From Corynebacterium argentoratense DSM 44202 (GTDB lineage: Bacteria; Actinomycetota; Actinomycetes; Mycobacteriales; Mycobacteriaceae), in assembly GCF_000590555.1 (NCBI RefSeq), contig NC_022198.1:946583-1010582 (forward strand): a stretch of DNA of 64,000 nucleotides. Direction: 5' to 3'. Each line of letters begins with the position of its first letter. Within the stretch, counting starts at the first letter, position 1. The position numbers were made by a program, and so were the translations under genes. The notes under the pieces are model-generated. The model did not search any database. It was not told the origin of the DNA and was given only the letters and a program-made list of their open reading frames with translations. Of this stretch, positions 18,460-27,635 are shown piece after piece.

Positions 18460-19456
18460 GCTTTTCCGGCTGAGCGCCGCCCTGTGTTGTGCAGTGGCGG
18501 CGCTTGTCGCGTTGGCCGTTGTGTCGCTGTTTGTTGGATCGGGTGACGTCGCCCCCTCCGCAGTGTTTGAGGTGTTGCGTGGGCGTAGCTCGGGCTCGGC
18601 TGATGAAACCATTGTGTTGGGGTTGCGTGCTCCGCGGATTTGGGTGGCCTTGTTGGCGGGTGCTGCTTTGGGTATGGCTGGTGCGTTGACTCAGACGCTT
18701 ACTCGTAATCCTTTGGCTGAGCCGGGGATTTTGGGTATTAATTCGGGTGCTGCCCTGGCGGTGGTGGCAGCGATGTCGTTGGTTCCCGACCTTCCACCGG
18801 TGCCTTTGGTGGTGGCGGCGATGCTGGGTTCTTTGGTGGCGGGTTCTGTGGTGTTGCTGTTGGGTGGTGTGTGGCGGGGCCGTCATGATGTTGTGCGGCT
18901 GGTTCTGTCGGGTGCCGCTTTCACAGCGGTGACTGCCGCACTGACTAATTATGTGTTGGTGACGAACCCACAGGTGTTTACGCAGTTTCGTTATTGGGAT
19001 GCTGGTGCTGTGCAGGCCCGGCCAGGCGCATTGCTGGTGGTCACGGGGGTGTTGTCGGCATGCGCGGTGGTGGTACTGGTGCTTATTGGAAAGCAGGTTA
19101 ATGCGCTGTCCTTGGGGGAAGAGATGGCGGGCTCGTTGGGGATTAATCCTCGCAGGGTTTATATTGCGGCCGGGTTGTGTGCTGTGGTGCTGGCGGCATG
19201 CGCGACGTCATTAGTTGGTCCGGTTGGTTTTTTGGGCTTGATGGCTCCGCTGATGGTTCGGTGGCTGACGGGACCTAGGATTGTGCCGCTGATGGTTGGC
19301 TGCGCCCTAACGGGTGCGCTGGTGTTGCTTGCTGCGGATGTGTGGGGGCGTGTGGTGTTGCCGCCGAGGGAGGTTCAGGCATCGATTATGTGTGCGCTGC
19401 TGGGTGGTCCGGTGTTTGTTGCGATTGCTCGGAAGGTGCGTGGTATTGGTGGCTAG
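18434..19456 (+). CDS. Ferric-siderophore ABC permease 1 (FecCD family)
   Basis: A 340-residue polytopic permease of the BtuC/FecCD family. The family motif LRAPRIWVALLAGAALGMAGALTQTLTRNPLAEPG is present in full, as is the cytoplasmic coupling region EEMAGSLGINPRR and the C-terminal GPVGFLGLMAPLMVRWL. The start is placed at the ATG at 18434, overlapping the binding-protein gene by 26 bp; this gives MSLTFTRSRLFRLSAAL, a normal basic start before the first helix. It pairs with the next permease in a heterodimer, as in FepDG-type transporters. Confidence 0.92.
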   Translation: MSLTFTRSRLFRLSAALCCAVAALVALAVVSLFVGSGDVAPSAVFEVLRGRSSGSADETIVLGLRAPRIWVALLAGAALGMAGALTQTLTRNPLAEPGILGINSGAALAVVAAMSLVPDLPPVPLVVAAMLGSLVAGSVVLLLGGVWRGRHDVVRLVLSGAAFTAVTAALTNYVLVTNPQVFTQFRYWDAGAVQARPGALLVVTGVLSACAVVVLVLIGKQVNALSLGEEMAGSLGINPRRVYIAAGLCAVVLAACATSLVGPVGFLGLMAPLMVRWLTGPRIVPLMVGCALTGALVLLAADVWGRVVLPPREVQASIMCALLGGPVFVAIARKVRGIGG

Positions 19457-20501
19457 TCGGGTGCAGACCCGCGCGTTCGGTATGCAGCGCGTGGTTGATG
19501 TTCGGGGCGTGACGGTGTTGTGGCATCCTCGCGCGGTGTTTGCGTGCCTGGTGCTTGGTGCGGTGATTGTTGGTTGTGCGCTGCTTTTGCTTACCCAGGG
19601 GTCGATGAAGTTGTCTGTTACGGAGGTGGGCCAGGCGTTGGCGCACCCGGGTGCGGATAGTCGTGATCGCTTGGTGGTGTGGGGTATTCGCTTGCCGATG
19701 ATCGTCACGGGACTGGCAACGGGCATGGCGTTGGGTGCTGCGGGGATGTTGTTTCAGACGTTGAGCCGTAACGCCTTGGGTTCGCCGGAGATCATCGGGC
19801 TGGTTAGCGGCGCGGCGTTCGGGGCGGTGGTTGGCATTACGTTTCTGCAGACCACAGGGTGGCGCACTTCGTTGGCGGCGGTGGCGGGGTGTGCGCTGGC
19901 GGCAGGGTTGGCGTACGCGTTGGCGCCTCGCGGGTCGGGGTTTATTAACCGTTTGGTGCTGATTGGGTTGGGGCTGTCTGCTTGTTATGGGGCTGCTACT
20001 ACCCTGCTGCTCACGCGGATTGACCCGGATATTGCTATCGCTGGGCAGGTGTGGTTGGTGGGGACGTTGAATGCCCGCCAGTGGACGCATGCGGTTCCGG
20101 CTGTGGCTGCTGTGGTGGTGTGTCTTCCGGTTGCGTGGGTGTTGGTGCGGCATCTGCGTGTGATGGAGCTTGGTGATGCTTTGTGCGCGGGGCTTGGCGT
20201 GCGGATTCCCCGGGTGACTGCTGCTGTGACGGTAGTGGGTGTGGTGCTTACTGGCGCCGCGATTGCTAGTACGGGGCCGATTTCTTTTATTTCTTTGGCT
20301 GCTCCCCAGATTGCGCGCCGGTTGACGGGCCAGCAGGTTGTGCCTGTGACGACTGCCGCGCTGACTGGTGCGGTGTTGTTGTTGGTGCCCCAGTGCATTG
20401 TTCACTTGGCACCCGCGGGGTATCAGGCGCCGGTGGGCGTGGCAACCAGCGTGGTCGGTGGGCTTTATTTGATCTTTTTTATCCTCAGGAGCAAGAGATG
20501 A
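19449..20501 (+). CDS. Ferric-siderophore ABC permease 2 (FecCD family)
   Basis: Second FecCD-type permease, 350 residues from a GTG at 19449 that overlaps the stop of the first permease by 8 bp. Motifs: IRLPMIVTGLATGMALGAAGMLFQTLSRNALGSPE, the coupling helix region ALCAGLGVRIPRV, and TGPISFISLAAPQIARRL. About ten hydrophobic segments are visible. It should form a heterodimer with the preceding permease. It overlaps the ATPase gene by 4 bp (ATGA), indicating translational coupling. Confidence 0.93.
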   Translation: MASRVQTRAFGMQRVVDVRGVTVLWHPRAVFACLVLGAVIVGCALLLLTQGSMKLSVTEVGQALAHPGADSRDRLVVWGIRLPMIVTGLATGMALGAAGMLFQTLSRNALGSPEIIGLVSGAAFGAVVGITFLQTTGWRTSLAAVAGCALAAGLAYALAPRGSGFINRLVLIGLGLSACYGAATTLLLTRIDPDIAIAGQVWLVGTLNARQWTHAVPAVAAVVVCLPVAWVLVRHLRVMELGDALCAGLGVRIPRVTAAVTVVGVVLTGAAIASTGPISFISLAAPQIARRLTGQQVVPVTTAALTGAVLLLVPQCIVHLAPAGYQAPVGVATSVVGGLYLIFFILRSKR

Positions 20502-21301
20502 CGAATACGACTGTGGGCCTACGTGCAGAGGATGTCCGCCTGGCGTATGGCGAGCGCGTGGTAATCGATGGGGTCAGCGTGGCTATCCCCCAGGGTGCGT
20601 TTACGGTGATTATCGGCCCTAATGCGTGTGGTAAGTCGACGTTGCTTCGTGCGTTGGCGCGCTTACTGCCGCCTGAGCGTGGGCGGGTGTTGTTGGATGG
20701 TCGCGATATTCATTCGTTGTCGACGAAGGTTGTGGCGCGCCGGGTTGGGTTTTTGCCGCAGCAGCAGACGGCACCGGGGGATCTGCGGGTGCGTGATTTG
20801 GTGATGAGCGGCCGATTTCCTCATCAGTCATTTTTTTCGCGCATTAGTAATGATGACGTCGCGTGCGTTCAGCGCGCAATGGAGCTGACTGGTGTGCTGG
20901 ATTTGCAGGAGCGCAAGGTTGAGGAGTTGTCTGGCGGTCAGCGCCAGCGCGCGTGGTTGGCGACTGCGATTGCGCAGGATACTGAGATTTTGTTGTTGGA
21001 TGAGCCAACGACGTATTTGGACTTGGTGCACCAGTTGGAGGTGTTGAGGTTGTGCGCCAGTATTCAGAAGGAGGGTCGTACGGTGGTGGCGGTCTTGCAT
21101 GATCTTAATTTGGCGGCGCGGTGTGCTGATCATGTGATTGTGATGAGTGCCGGTGAGGTGATTGGCCAGGGTACACCGCGGGAGGTGTATACGGAGCAGA
21201 TGTTGGAGCGGGCTTTTGGTTTGGATTGTCGGATTATTGATGATCCGGAGACTGGTACGCCGTTGGTGATTCCTGCGGCGTCGACCACCGCGACGTCATG
21301 A
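20498..21301 (+). CDS. Ferric-siderophore ABC transporter ATPase (FecE/FepC type)
   Basis: The 267-residue nucleotide-binding subunit. Walker A is GPNACGKST, the signature LSGGQRQR, Walker B ILLLDEPTTYLD, and the H-loop sits in VAVLHDLN. The start is the ATG at 20498, four bases inside the permease gene, with a good SD (AGGAGCAAGAG). The TGACGYCGCG word occurs at 20854 and, in reverse, at 21289-21298, where it supplies the last sense codons and abuts the TGA stop and the ATG of the next gene. Confidence 0.95.
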   Translation: MTNTTVGLRAEDVRLAYGERVVIDGVSVAIPQGAFTVIIGPNACGKSTLLRALARLLPPERGRVLLDGRDIHSLSTKVVARRVGFLPQQQTAPGDLRVRDLVMSGRFPHQSFFSRISNDDVACVQRAMELTGVLDLQERKVEELSGGQRQRAWLATAIAQDTEILLLDEPTTYLDLVHQLEVLRLCASIQKEGRTVVAVLHDLNLAARCADHVIVMSAGEVIGQGTPREVYTEQMLERAFGLDCRIIDDPETGTPLVIPAASTTATS

Positions 21302-22560
21302 CTGCGAGGGTGGTGGTTCCGCAGTGGTGGGCTGAGGCGCTTGCGCAGCCGTCGATGGAGGTTGCGCGGCATTTGTATGCGTTGGAGCCTTGGGGTGGGG
21401 CGCCCCCTCCGAGTGTGCGGAGTTTTAGTGATGGCATCGCGTACGCCACGCTGAGCGTGTTGGCTTGGCGTCCCGGTGCGCAGCAGGTGTTGTTGCATGT
21501 GTCGAATGCGACGGATGCGCATAGGGAGGATTTTCGTCCGTGGTTGATGCAGCGTTTGCCGGGGACTCCTTTGTTCGCGTTGACGGTGGAGGTGCCGGCG
21601 GATGCGATTGTGTCCTATCGGATTGCTGATGTGACGGGGCTGCCCTATGACATTGGCGGCACGAGGGCTGGCTGGAAGAAGGTGCATGAGCTGGGTGTGC
21701 CTGATGAGCACAATTCCCATCGCATTCGGACGCCATTGGGTGGGGATGCGAGTGTCTGGTACGGGCCTGATGCGCCGTGGAATGGCTGGGCAGCAACTGA
21801 GGCGGAGCAAGCGGTAGTTGATCCGGCTGCAGAAGCCCACTGTCCCTGGGTTGTGGTGGAAAGGGGCGGGCTGCGTTTTGATGTGTTGCCGGGTGATGAG
21901 CGCGTGGTGGTGCTCTATGATGGACAATTCTTGCGCTCGCACAGGCTGGATCGGGCGATGGCCGCGGAGGGGCTTGGGCACACGGTGGTGCTTGTGGATT
22001 GCGGAACCTTTGATCAGCGGCGCGACATTCTGACGGTGCCTGATCGTGCAGCGCAGGTTACTCGCGAGGCGTTGGCTGCTGCTCGCGAGGTCAACCGGAG
22101 TTGGCAGGTGCACGATTATGCATGCGAACAGACCTGCGAACAGGCGTACGTGATCGCCGGGCAGTCATATGGCGCGCTTGCGGTGGCGACACTGTGTGCG
22201 CACTACCCCGGTTTGACGCGTGCGGGGCTGGCACAGTCGGGCTCCTATTGGTTTGATCCTGCAGAAGACCCGAGCGCCCGTGGAAGCACCCAGGGACACC
22301 CCGGCAGCTGCGAAGGCCTACTGCTGCGTCAACTGCGGCAGGGGCTGGGTGAGGTCGATACTCCGATGATCATCCAGGTGGGCTCGGAGGAAGGCGGCAT
22401 GCGGTCGCTGTCGCAGGCGTATTTCGAGGTTCTACAGTCGCGCCGGGCTCCGCACGTGATCTATCGGGAGGTTCGGGGTGGCCATGATTATGCCTGGTGG
22501 CGCCACGGAATTATCGACGCACTGAAGCAGTTCGATGCCTTTTTCGCCGACCAGCATTAG
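21298..22560 (+). CDS. Siderophore esterase (Fes/IroD-like)
   Basis: A 420-residue alpha/beta hydrolase resembling enterochelin esterases, which cut the ferric siderophore after uptake to free iron. An N-terminal Fes-like beta domain (about 1-190) is followed by the esterase domain with nucleophile elbow GQSYGA and a C-terminal His in RGGHDYAWWRHGI. The motif VVVLYDGQFL is also typical of Fes. There is no signal peptide, so it acts in the cytoplasm. The ATG overlaps the ATPase stop (ATGA). Its presence suggests that the imported siderophore has ester bonds (enterobactin or salmochelin-like catecholates, or a corynebacterial ester siderophore); which one is not shown by the sequence. Confidence 0.86.
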   Translation: MTARVVVPQWWAEALAQPSMEVARHLYALEPWGGAPPPSVRSFSDGIAYATLSVLAWRPGAQQVLLHVSNATDAHREDFRPWLMQRLPGTPLFALTVEVPADAIVSYRIADVTGLPYDIGGTRAGWKKVHELGVPDEHNSHRIRTPLGGDASVWYGPDAPWNGWAATEAEQAVVDPAAEAHCPWVVVERGGLRFDVLPGDERVVVLYDGQFLRSHRLDRAMAAEGLGHTVVLVDCGTFDQRRDILTVPDRAAQVTREALAAAREVNRSWQVHDYACEQTCEQAYVIAGQSYGALAVATLCAHYPGLTRAGLAQSGSYWFDPAEDPSARGSTQGHPGSCEGLLLRQLRQGLGEVDTPMIIQVGSEEGGMRSLSQAYFEVLQSRRAPHVIYREVRGGHDYAWWRHGIIDALKQFDAFFADQH

Positions 22561-22561
22561 T

Positions 22562-22591
22562 ACCTGCGGCACTAGTGGCGGCAGGTTTTTT
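22562..22591 (+). terminator. Rho-independent terminator of the siderophore operon
   Basis: ACCTGC and GCAGGT enclose a loop with a second small pairing, followed by TTTTTT, starting directly after the esterase stop. It separates the operon from convergent trmI. Confidence 0.8.
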
Positions 22592-22611
22592 CGCGCGACG
22601 CCAGCGGCAGC

Positions 22612-23457
<846 letters not shown>

Positions 23458-24702
23458 TTAGTCTAGCGTGTAGTAGGCGGCGAGCACCTCTGTGAAGTCT
23501 TTGAGGTCACTGTAGGCGCACATTTCGCGTGCGGAGTGCATGCTCAGCAGTGGAATGCCGACGTCGACGGTGAGGATGCCTAGGCGTGTCGCTGTGATGG
23601 GGCCGATGGTGGAGCCGCAGGGTACGTCGTTGTTTCCGACGAATTGTTGCACTGCGACGCCTGCTTTTTCGGAGGCTCGTAGCCAGATGTCGTTGCTGCG
23701 TGCGTCGGATGCGTAGCGCTGGTTGGCGTTGACCTTAAGGACGGGGCCTGCGCCGAGCACGGGGTGCGTGTTGGGGTCGTGCTTGGAGGCGAAGTTGGGG
23801 TGGACGCTGTGTGCTGCGTCTGCTGAGATGCAGCTGGAGCGGGCAAACATGGCGTAGAGGTCGTCCTCCCCTGCCCCGAGTGCGTAGGCGGTGCGTTTGA
23901 GTACGTCTTCGAGGATGGGGCCTGCGGCGCCGTAGCGGCTGGAGGATCCAATTTCTTCGTGGTCGAAGGCTGCCAGCACTAATACATCTTTAATTGATGA
24001 CGTCGCGTTGCTGTCTGCGACCACGTCCAGTAGCGCCTCCAGGCTGGGATAGACGCTGGAGAGGTTGTCTAGGCGGCCGGCGGCGAGGAACTCGTTTTTG
24101 ATGCCGAATGCGCGGGGAGGCTGGGTGTCTGCGGTGATGAGGTCGTGTGTGCGGACACCGTCCAGCAGCGTGGCTAGCTCCGGGGATTCGACTAGTCCGT
24201 AGATGGGCTGCATGTGTTGCTGGCGTTCCAGCTTGAGCTCGTCCTGGCGGTAGAGATGGATGGCTAGGTGGGGTACGCGGAGTACGGGGCCGGTGGCGAC
24301 GAGTCGTCGGTTGCCGTCGGCGTCGATGATTTGGCCGGCTAGTTGCAGTTCGCGGTCGAGCCAGCTGGCGAGGATGGGTCCGCCGTAGATTTCGACGGGT
24401 GCTTGGTGGAAGCCTTCTTTGTCGAAGCTGATGGTGGGCTTGAGTTTGAGGCCGGGCGAGTCGGTGTGGGAGCCGATGATCCGGAATCCTGACGTCGCGG
24501 GGCTTGCGTTTTCGGGTACCCACCAGGCCATGAGTGCTCCGCCGCGGACCATGTAGTGGCCGCCGGGGGTTGCTTGCCATGTGTCGGTTTCGTCTTGTCG
24601 CGTGAATCCAGCGGTGTTTAGGATGGCGGCGATGTTTTCGGCCGCGTGGTAGGAGCTGGGGCTGGAGGCGATGAACTCTTCGATGCTAGGCAATGCAGTC
24701 AT
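23458..24702 (-). CDS. pepC: M18 family aminopeptidase
   Basis: A 414-residue zinc aminopeptidase of the aspartyl-aminopeptidase family, usually acting on peptides with acidic N-termini. Metal and catalytic residues are visible in GSHTDSPGLKLKP (His, Asp), AAFDHEEIGSSSRYG (the Glu pair), SADAAHSVHPNF (Asp) and LLSMHSAREM (His). The -10 TACACT (minus strand, 24715-24710) lies 7 nt from the ATG, indicating a leaderless mRNA. trmI follows at once. Two TGACGYCGCG words (23998 and 24490) lie in it, antisense to the gene, both read as ATS. Confidence 0.93.
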   Translation of the reverse strand: MTALPSIEEFIASSPSSYHAAENIAAILNTAGFTRQDETDTWQATPGGHYMVRGGALMAWWVPENASPATSGFRIIGSHTDSPGLKLKPTISFDKEGFHQAPVEIYGGPILASWLDRELQLAGQIIDADGNRRLVATGPVLRVPHLAIHLYRQDELKLERQQHMQPIYGLVESPELATLLDGVRTHDLITADTQPPRAFGIKNEFLAAGRLDNLSSVYPSLEALLDVVADSNATSSIKDVLVLAAFDHEEIGSSSRYGAAGPILEDVLKRTAYALGAGEDDLYAMFARSSCISADAAHSVHPNFASKHDPNTHPVLGAGPVLKVNANQRYASDARSNDIWLRASEKAGVAVQQFVGNNDVPCGSTIGPITATRLGILTVDVGIPLLSMHSAREMCAYSDLKDFTEVLAAYYTLD

Positions 24703-25057
24703 GCGTTCAAGTGTAGTCCCCTACTCCCCCTAGTATGAGGTGGCGTTTGACGAGGAGCTCGGTGCAAGTTATATCGGGGGCAATCGTTCGGCCCGGCCTT
24801 GCCCCTCTCGGGGCGGGGTACGGGCTGGATTTCTATTCAGAAGTGTCCGCCTTGAGAAACATGAAGCGAGCTAGCTCCCTTGAGGAATAGCTATCGAATC
24901 TTGTGCAGCGTGGGATGGTAGTGGTTGAGCCATCTGACAGGCAATGGCTGAACAACGTAAGTCTTTAAAAGCTGGGGAACCCTGAGGTTGTGCTCGAGGG
25001 GTCCAGAACTCTTAAACCATTGGATCGAAAAGCGGGGGTACCCGTCAGGTGCCATCG

Positions 25058-25201
25058 TCATGCCCTCTTGAAAGCGATCGCAGCCAATGTCTCCAGATCT
25101 TTATTGTCGCTGCGTTTGGCCAGGCCGGTATCCACTGAGGAGAACAAGGAGTTGAGGATCAGCGCGCGTTCTTCGTCTTTGAGCGCCTGTTCTTTTTCCA
25201 T
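25058..25201 (-). CDS. Candidate 47-residue small protein
   Basis: An ATG at 25201 opens a 47-codon frame ending TGA at 25058-25060. The peptide begins MEKEQALKDEERALIL and is charged, apparently helical (VDTGLAKRSDNKDLETLAAI), and ends KRA. Its composition looks like a real soluble helical protein rather than random sequence, but there is no convincing ribosome site and I do not recognise it. It could also be a fragment of a decayed gene. Confidence 0.3.
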   Translation of the reverse strand: MEKEQALKDEERALILNSLFSSVDTGLAKRSDNKDLETLAAIAFKRA

Positions 25202-25212
25202 TAAGGAAAGGT

Positions 25213-25232
25213 AGAAGTAGGTCGAAGTAGGT
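25213..25232. repeat. Tandem 10-bp repeat
   Basis: GAAGTAGGTC occurs twice head to tail just upstream (minus sense) of the small candidate ORF start. Function unknown. Confidence 0.6.
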
Positions 25233-25306
25233 CATAGTGCTCCACTTCCGAGGCCCGTGTCACCACGGGCCTTCGTGCTGCTGCACAGCCAGTAGAATGA
25301 TCAACC

Positions 25307-26167
25307 ATGCCTAGCGCCGACAGTGCCCCCACCGACGAACCCACTAACAGCAGCACCCCTGCGCTCACCAAAAAACGTAAGCGCGCGCCCCTAGCCCTGT
25401 CGCCATCGCGCTGCGGCGACTACCTCCAGTGCCCGTTGCTGTTTCGCTTCCGCGCACTCGACCGCCTCCCCGAACCCAAAACCGTCGCCCAAGTAAAAGG
25501 CACCCTGGTGCACGCCGTGCTAGAGGAAATGCATAAGCTGCCACGCGAGCAGCGCCTCTACCCCGCCGCCGTCAAACAGCTCAAACCCACCTGGGCCGAC
25601 ATGTGCGCTAAGGACAAAGACCTCCTCGAGCTGGTACCAGAGGAGGAACTCTACGATTTTTTGGTGGAATGCCGAAGCCTCCTGCGTGGCTACTTCGAGA
25701 TGGAAAACCCCCAAGGCTTCGACGCCTACGCCACAGAAATGTACGTCGACACCGTGCTGCCCAATGGTGTACCTGTGCGTGGCTTCATAGACCGCGTCGA
25801 CGTCGCGCCGACCGGACAGGTCCGGGTGGTCGACTATAAGACGGGCAAGAAGCCTCTCCCCCGCTACTCCGACCAAGCGAAGTTCCAAATGCGTTTCTAC
25901 GCGCTGGTCTACTGGCGTCTCTACGGCCGCATTCCCGACCAACTGCGGTTGATGTACTTAAAGGTCATGGACTCCATGTTCCTGGCGCCTTCTAAGGAGG
26001 AACTCGAGTACTTCGAGCGTGACCTGGCCGACCTGTGGGCGAAGATCCAAGCAGACATCGAAGCCGGACAATTTAAGACGAAAACCTCCAAACTCTGCGG
26101 CTGGTGCCCTCACCAGAGCCTATGCCCCGAATTCGGTGGAACACCCCCAGAATTTGTGCGCCCCTAG
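25307..26167 (+). CDS. RecB-family (Cas4/AddB-like) Fe-S nuclease
   Basis: A 286-residue PD-(D/E)XK nuclease. The N-terminal SRCGDYLQCPLLFRFR and the C-terminal CGWCPHQSLCPEF supply the four Cys pattern of an AddB/Cas4-type 4Fe-4S cluster. The nuclease residues are His in LVHAVLEEMHKL, Asp in DRVD and the D-x-K motif VVDYKTGK. A role in DNA end processing or repair is likely, partner unknown. There are no CRISPR genes nearby, so a Cas4 role is not supported. The first 25 residues are Ser/Thr/Pro/Lys-rich. A -10 (TAGAAT, 25293-25298) lies 8 nt before the ATG (leaderless). The position next to trmI and arc matches the Rv2119 region of mycobacteria. Confidence 0.88.
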   Translation: MPSADSAPTDEPTNSSTPALTKKRKRAPLALSPSRCGDYLQCPLLFRFRALDRLPEPKTVAQVKGTLVHAVLEEMHKLPREQRLYPAAVKQLKPTWADMCAKDKDLLELVPEEELYDFLVECRSLLRGYFEMENPQGFDAYATEMYVDTVLPNGVPVRGFIDRVDVAPTGQVRVVDYKTGKKPLPRYSDQAKFQMRFYALVYWRLYGRIPDQLRLMYLKVMDSMFLAPSKEELEYFERDLADLWAKIQADIEAGQFKTKTSKLCGWCPHQSLCPEFGGTPPEFVRP

Positions 26168-27474
26168 AGCACGACGGAGCCGATGGCGAAGCCAAACACC
26201 ACGGCCAGGGCGATACACATCGTGCCGGGGATGATGAAGCTGTGGTTAAACACGTACTTGCCGATGCGGGTAGAGCCGGTGTCGTCCATTTCGACCGCAG
26301 CCAAGAGCGTCGGGTAGGTCGGCAGGACGAAGAGGCTGGACACCGCGGCGAAGGAAGCGACGACGGTCAACGGCGACACACCGAGCGCGAGCGCCGCCGG
26401 CATGAGCGCCTTGGCGGTAGCCGCCTGCGAGTACAGCAAGGCCGCCGCTGCGAACACCACGACCGCGAGCATCCACGGCTGGGTCTGCATGACGGAGCCC
26501 GCAGACTCCTTAATCCAGTCGATGTGGGCATTGATGATCGTCGTCCCCAGCCACGCGACACCCATGACACACACGCAGGCTGACATGCCGGCCTTGAAGA
26601 CCTGAGTATCCAAGATGTCCGCAGCATGCAACTTGCAGGACACTACGATCGCGGTGGCGGTGGCCAACATGAGGCTCATGATTGCTTCGTTACGCGGCAG
26701 CGTTGGGTCGGAAATCAGCCCCACCTGTTCCGAGATGGCGGTGGCGTAGGCCATCACGATGACGATGGCGCCGAGGAAGAGTCCGACGCTCAACTTGGCC
26801 TCCCTGGTGGGCGTGTAGTTCGACGCGCTCGTGGGTTCTTTCACTCGGCCGGCTACTAGGCGCTGCTGGTAGATCGGATCATCCTCAAGGTTCTTGCCCA
26901 GGTGGTTAGCGACGAACGCAGTGGGGAAGATTGCAAGGAAGGTCGCAGGAATGACTACTGCAAGTAGTTGGAGGTAGCCGACGCCGTGGGGCTCAAGGAT
27001 GGAGGCCAAAAACACGACTGCTGCGGAGATCGGCGAGGCAGTGATCGCCATTTGAGAGGCGACGACCGCGACCGACAGCGGGCGCGAGGGGCGCACGTTG
27101 CCTTCCTTGGCGACCTCCGCGATCACCGGCAGGGTGGAAAAGGCGGTGTGCCCGGTGCCTGCGAGGACAGTCATCAAATAGGTGACGACTGGTGCAAGGT
27201 AGGTGACGTGCTTGGGGTTTTTGCGTAGGAGTTTTTCTGCGACGGCGACCAGATAATCCATGCCGCCGGCCTTCTGCATCGCGGCGATGGCGGCGATCAC
27301 CGACATGATGATGCCGATGACGTCGAAGGGAATATCTTCGCGGCTGACGGGGACACCTGTCAGCCCTAGGAGGAGCACGCCGAGGCCACCGGCGAATCCG
27401 ATGGCGATACTACCTAGGCGAGCGCCGATGACGATTGCTGCTAGAACAATTGCGATATGTAGGGCTGTGAGCAT
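26164..27474 (-). CDS. C4-dicarboxylate transporter (DcuA/DcuB family)
   Basis: A 436-residue protein with about 10-12 hydrophobic segments. Motifs of the Dcu family include AGTGHTAFSTLPVIAEVAKE, RPLSVAVVASQMAITASPISAA and FVLPTYPTLLAAVEMDDTGSTRIGKYVFNHSF. Dcu proteins exchange aspartate, fumarate, malate and succinate. It lies directly downstream of aspartase on the same strand, the classical aspA-dcu pairing: aspartate enters, ammonia is released, and fumarate or succinate leaves. The 3' end overlaps the convergent nuclease gene by 4 bp. A stem-loop with a T-run in its leader may attenuate expression. Confidence 0.93.
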   Translation of the reverse strand: MLTALHIAIVLAAIVIGARLGSIAIGFAGGLGVLLLGLTGVPVSREDIPFDVIGIIMSVIAAIAAMQKAGGMDYLVAVAEKLLRKNPKHVTYLAPVVTYLMTVLAGTGHTAFSTLPVIAEVAKEGNVRPSRPLSVAVVASQMAITASPISAAVVFLASILEPHGVGYLQLLAVVIPATFLAIFPTAFVANHLGKNLEDDPIYQQRLVAGRVKEPTSASNYTPTREAKLSVGLFLGAIVIVMAYATAISEQVGLISDPTLPRNEAIMSLMLATATAIVVSCKLHAADILDTQVFKAGMSACVCVMGVAWLGTTIINAHIDWIKESAGSVMQTQPWMLAVVVFAAAALLYSQAATAKALMPAALALGVSPLTVVASFAAVSSLFVLPTYPTLLAAVEMDDTGSTRIGKYVFNHSFIIPGTMCIALAVVFGFAIGSVVL

Positions 27475-27510
27475 TTGTGCTGGTGTAATCCTTGAAGATA
27501 GGAGGCGGTG

Positions 27511-27569
27511 AACAAAAAGCCGCGCTGGTCAACGCGTGGACTGAACTACCCTACGTTGGACAGCGCGGC
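27511..27569 (-). promoter_or_regulatory. Hairpin plus T-run in the dcu leader (possible attenuator)
   Basis: Read on the minus strand, GCCGCGCTG pairs with CAGCGCGGC over a loop of about 33 nt, followed at once by TTTTTG, about 36 nt before the dcu start. It lies downstream of the aspA terminator. Either a second terminator or a conditional attenuator for dcu. Confidence 0.55.
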
Positions 27570-27576
27570 CGGGTTA

Positions 27577-27617
27577 AAAACCCAGTGTGGGGGCTGAGAA
27601 TTGCTGACCCACACTGG
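27577..27617 (-). terminator. Rho-independent terminator after aspA
   Basis: On the minus strand CCAGTGTGGG pairs with CCCACACTGG, followed by GTTTTT. It begins 18 bp after the aspA stop. Confidence 0.85.
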
Positions 27618-27635
27618 TGGTGTTGGTGCTTGGGC

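Larger units (their letters stand above)
24703..25306. other. 604-bp gene-poor gap with short ORFs, stem-loops and a tandem repeat
   Basis: No protein family is recognisable. Contents: a GC-rich stem-loop (GCCCC-TCTC-GGGGC, 24801-24814); a possible 42-codon plus ORF at 24762-24890 preceded closely by AGGAG; a 47-codon minus ORF (listed separately); a 10-bp tandem repeat; and a hairpin GGCCCGTG-TCAC-CACGGGCC (about 25253-25272) just before the nuclease promoter. It may be an unrecognised small RNA locus or the remains of a decayed gene. It contains no TGACGYCGCG word. Confidence 0.5.

Noticed and set aside
19386..20405. Minus-strand open frame of 339 codons rich in Arg, His and Gln
   Set aside because: Antisense to the second permease; composition is that of a reversed hydrophobic coding sequence.
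25307..26167. Cas4 gene of a CRISPR system
   Set aside because: The Cas4-like nuclease has no cas genes or repeat array nearby; its position matches the mycobacterial RecB-like gene.
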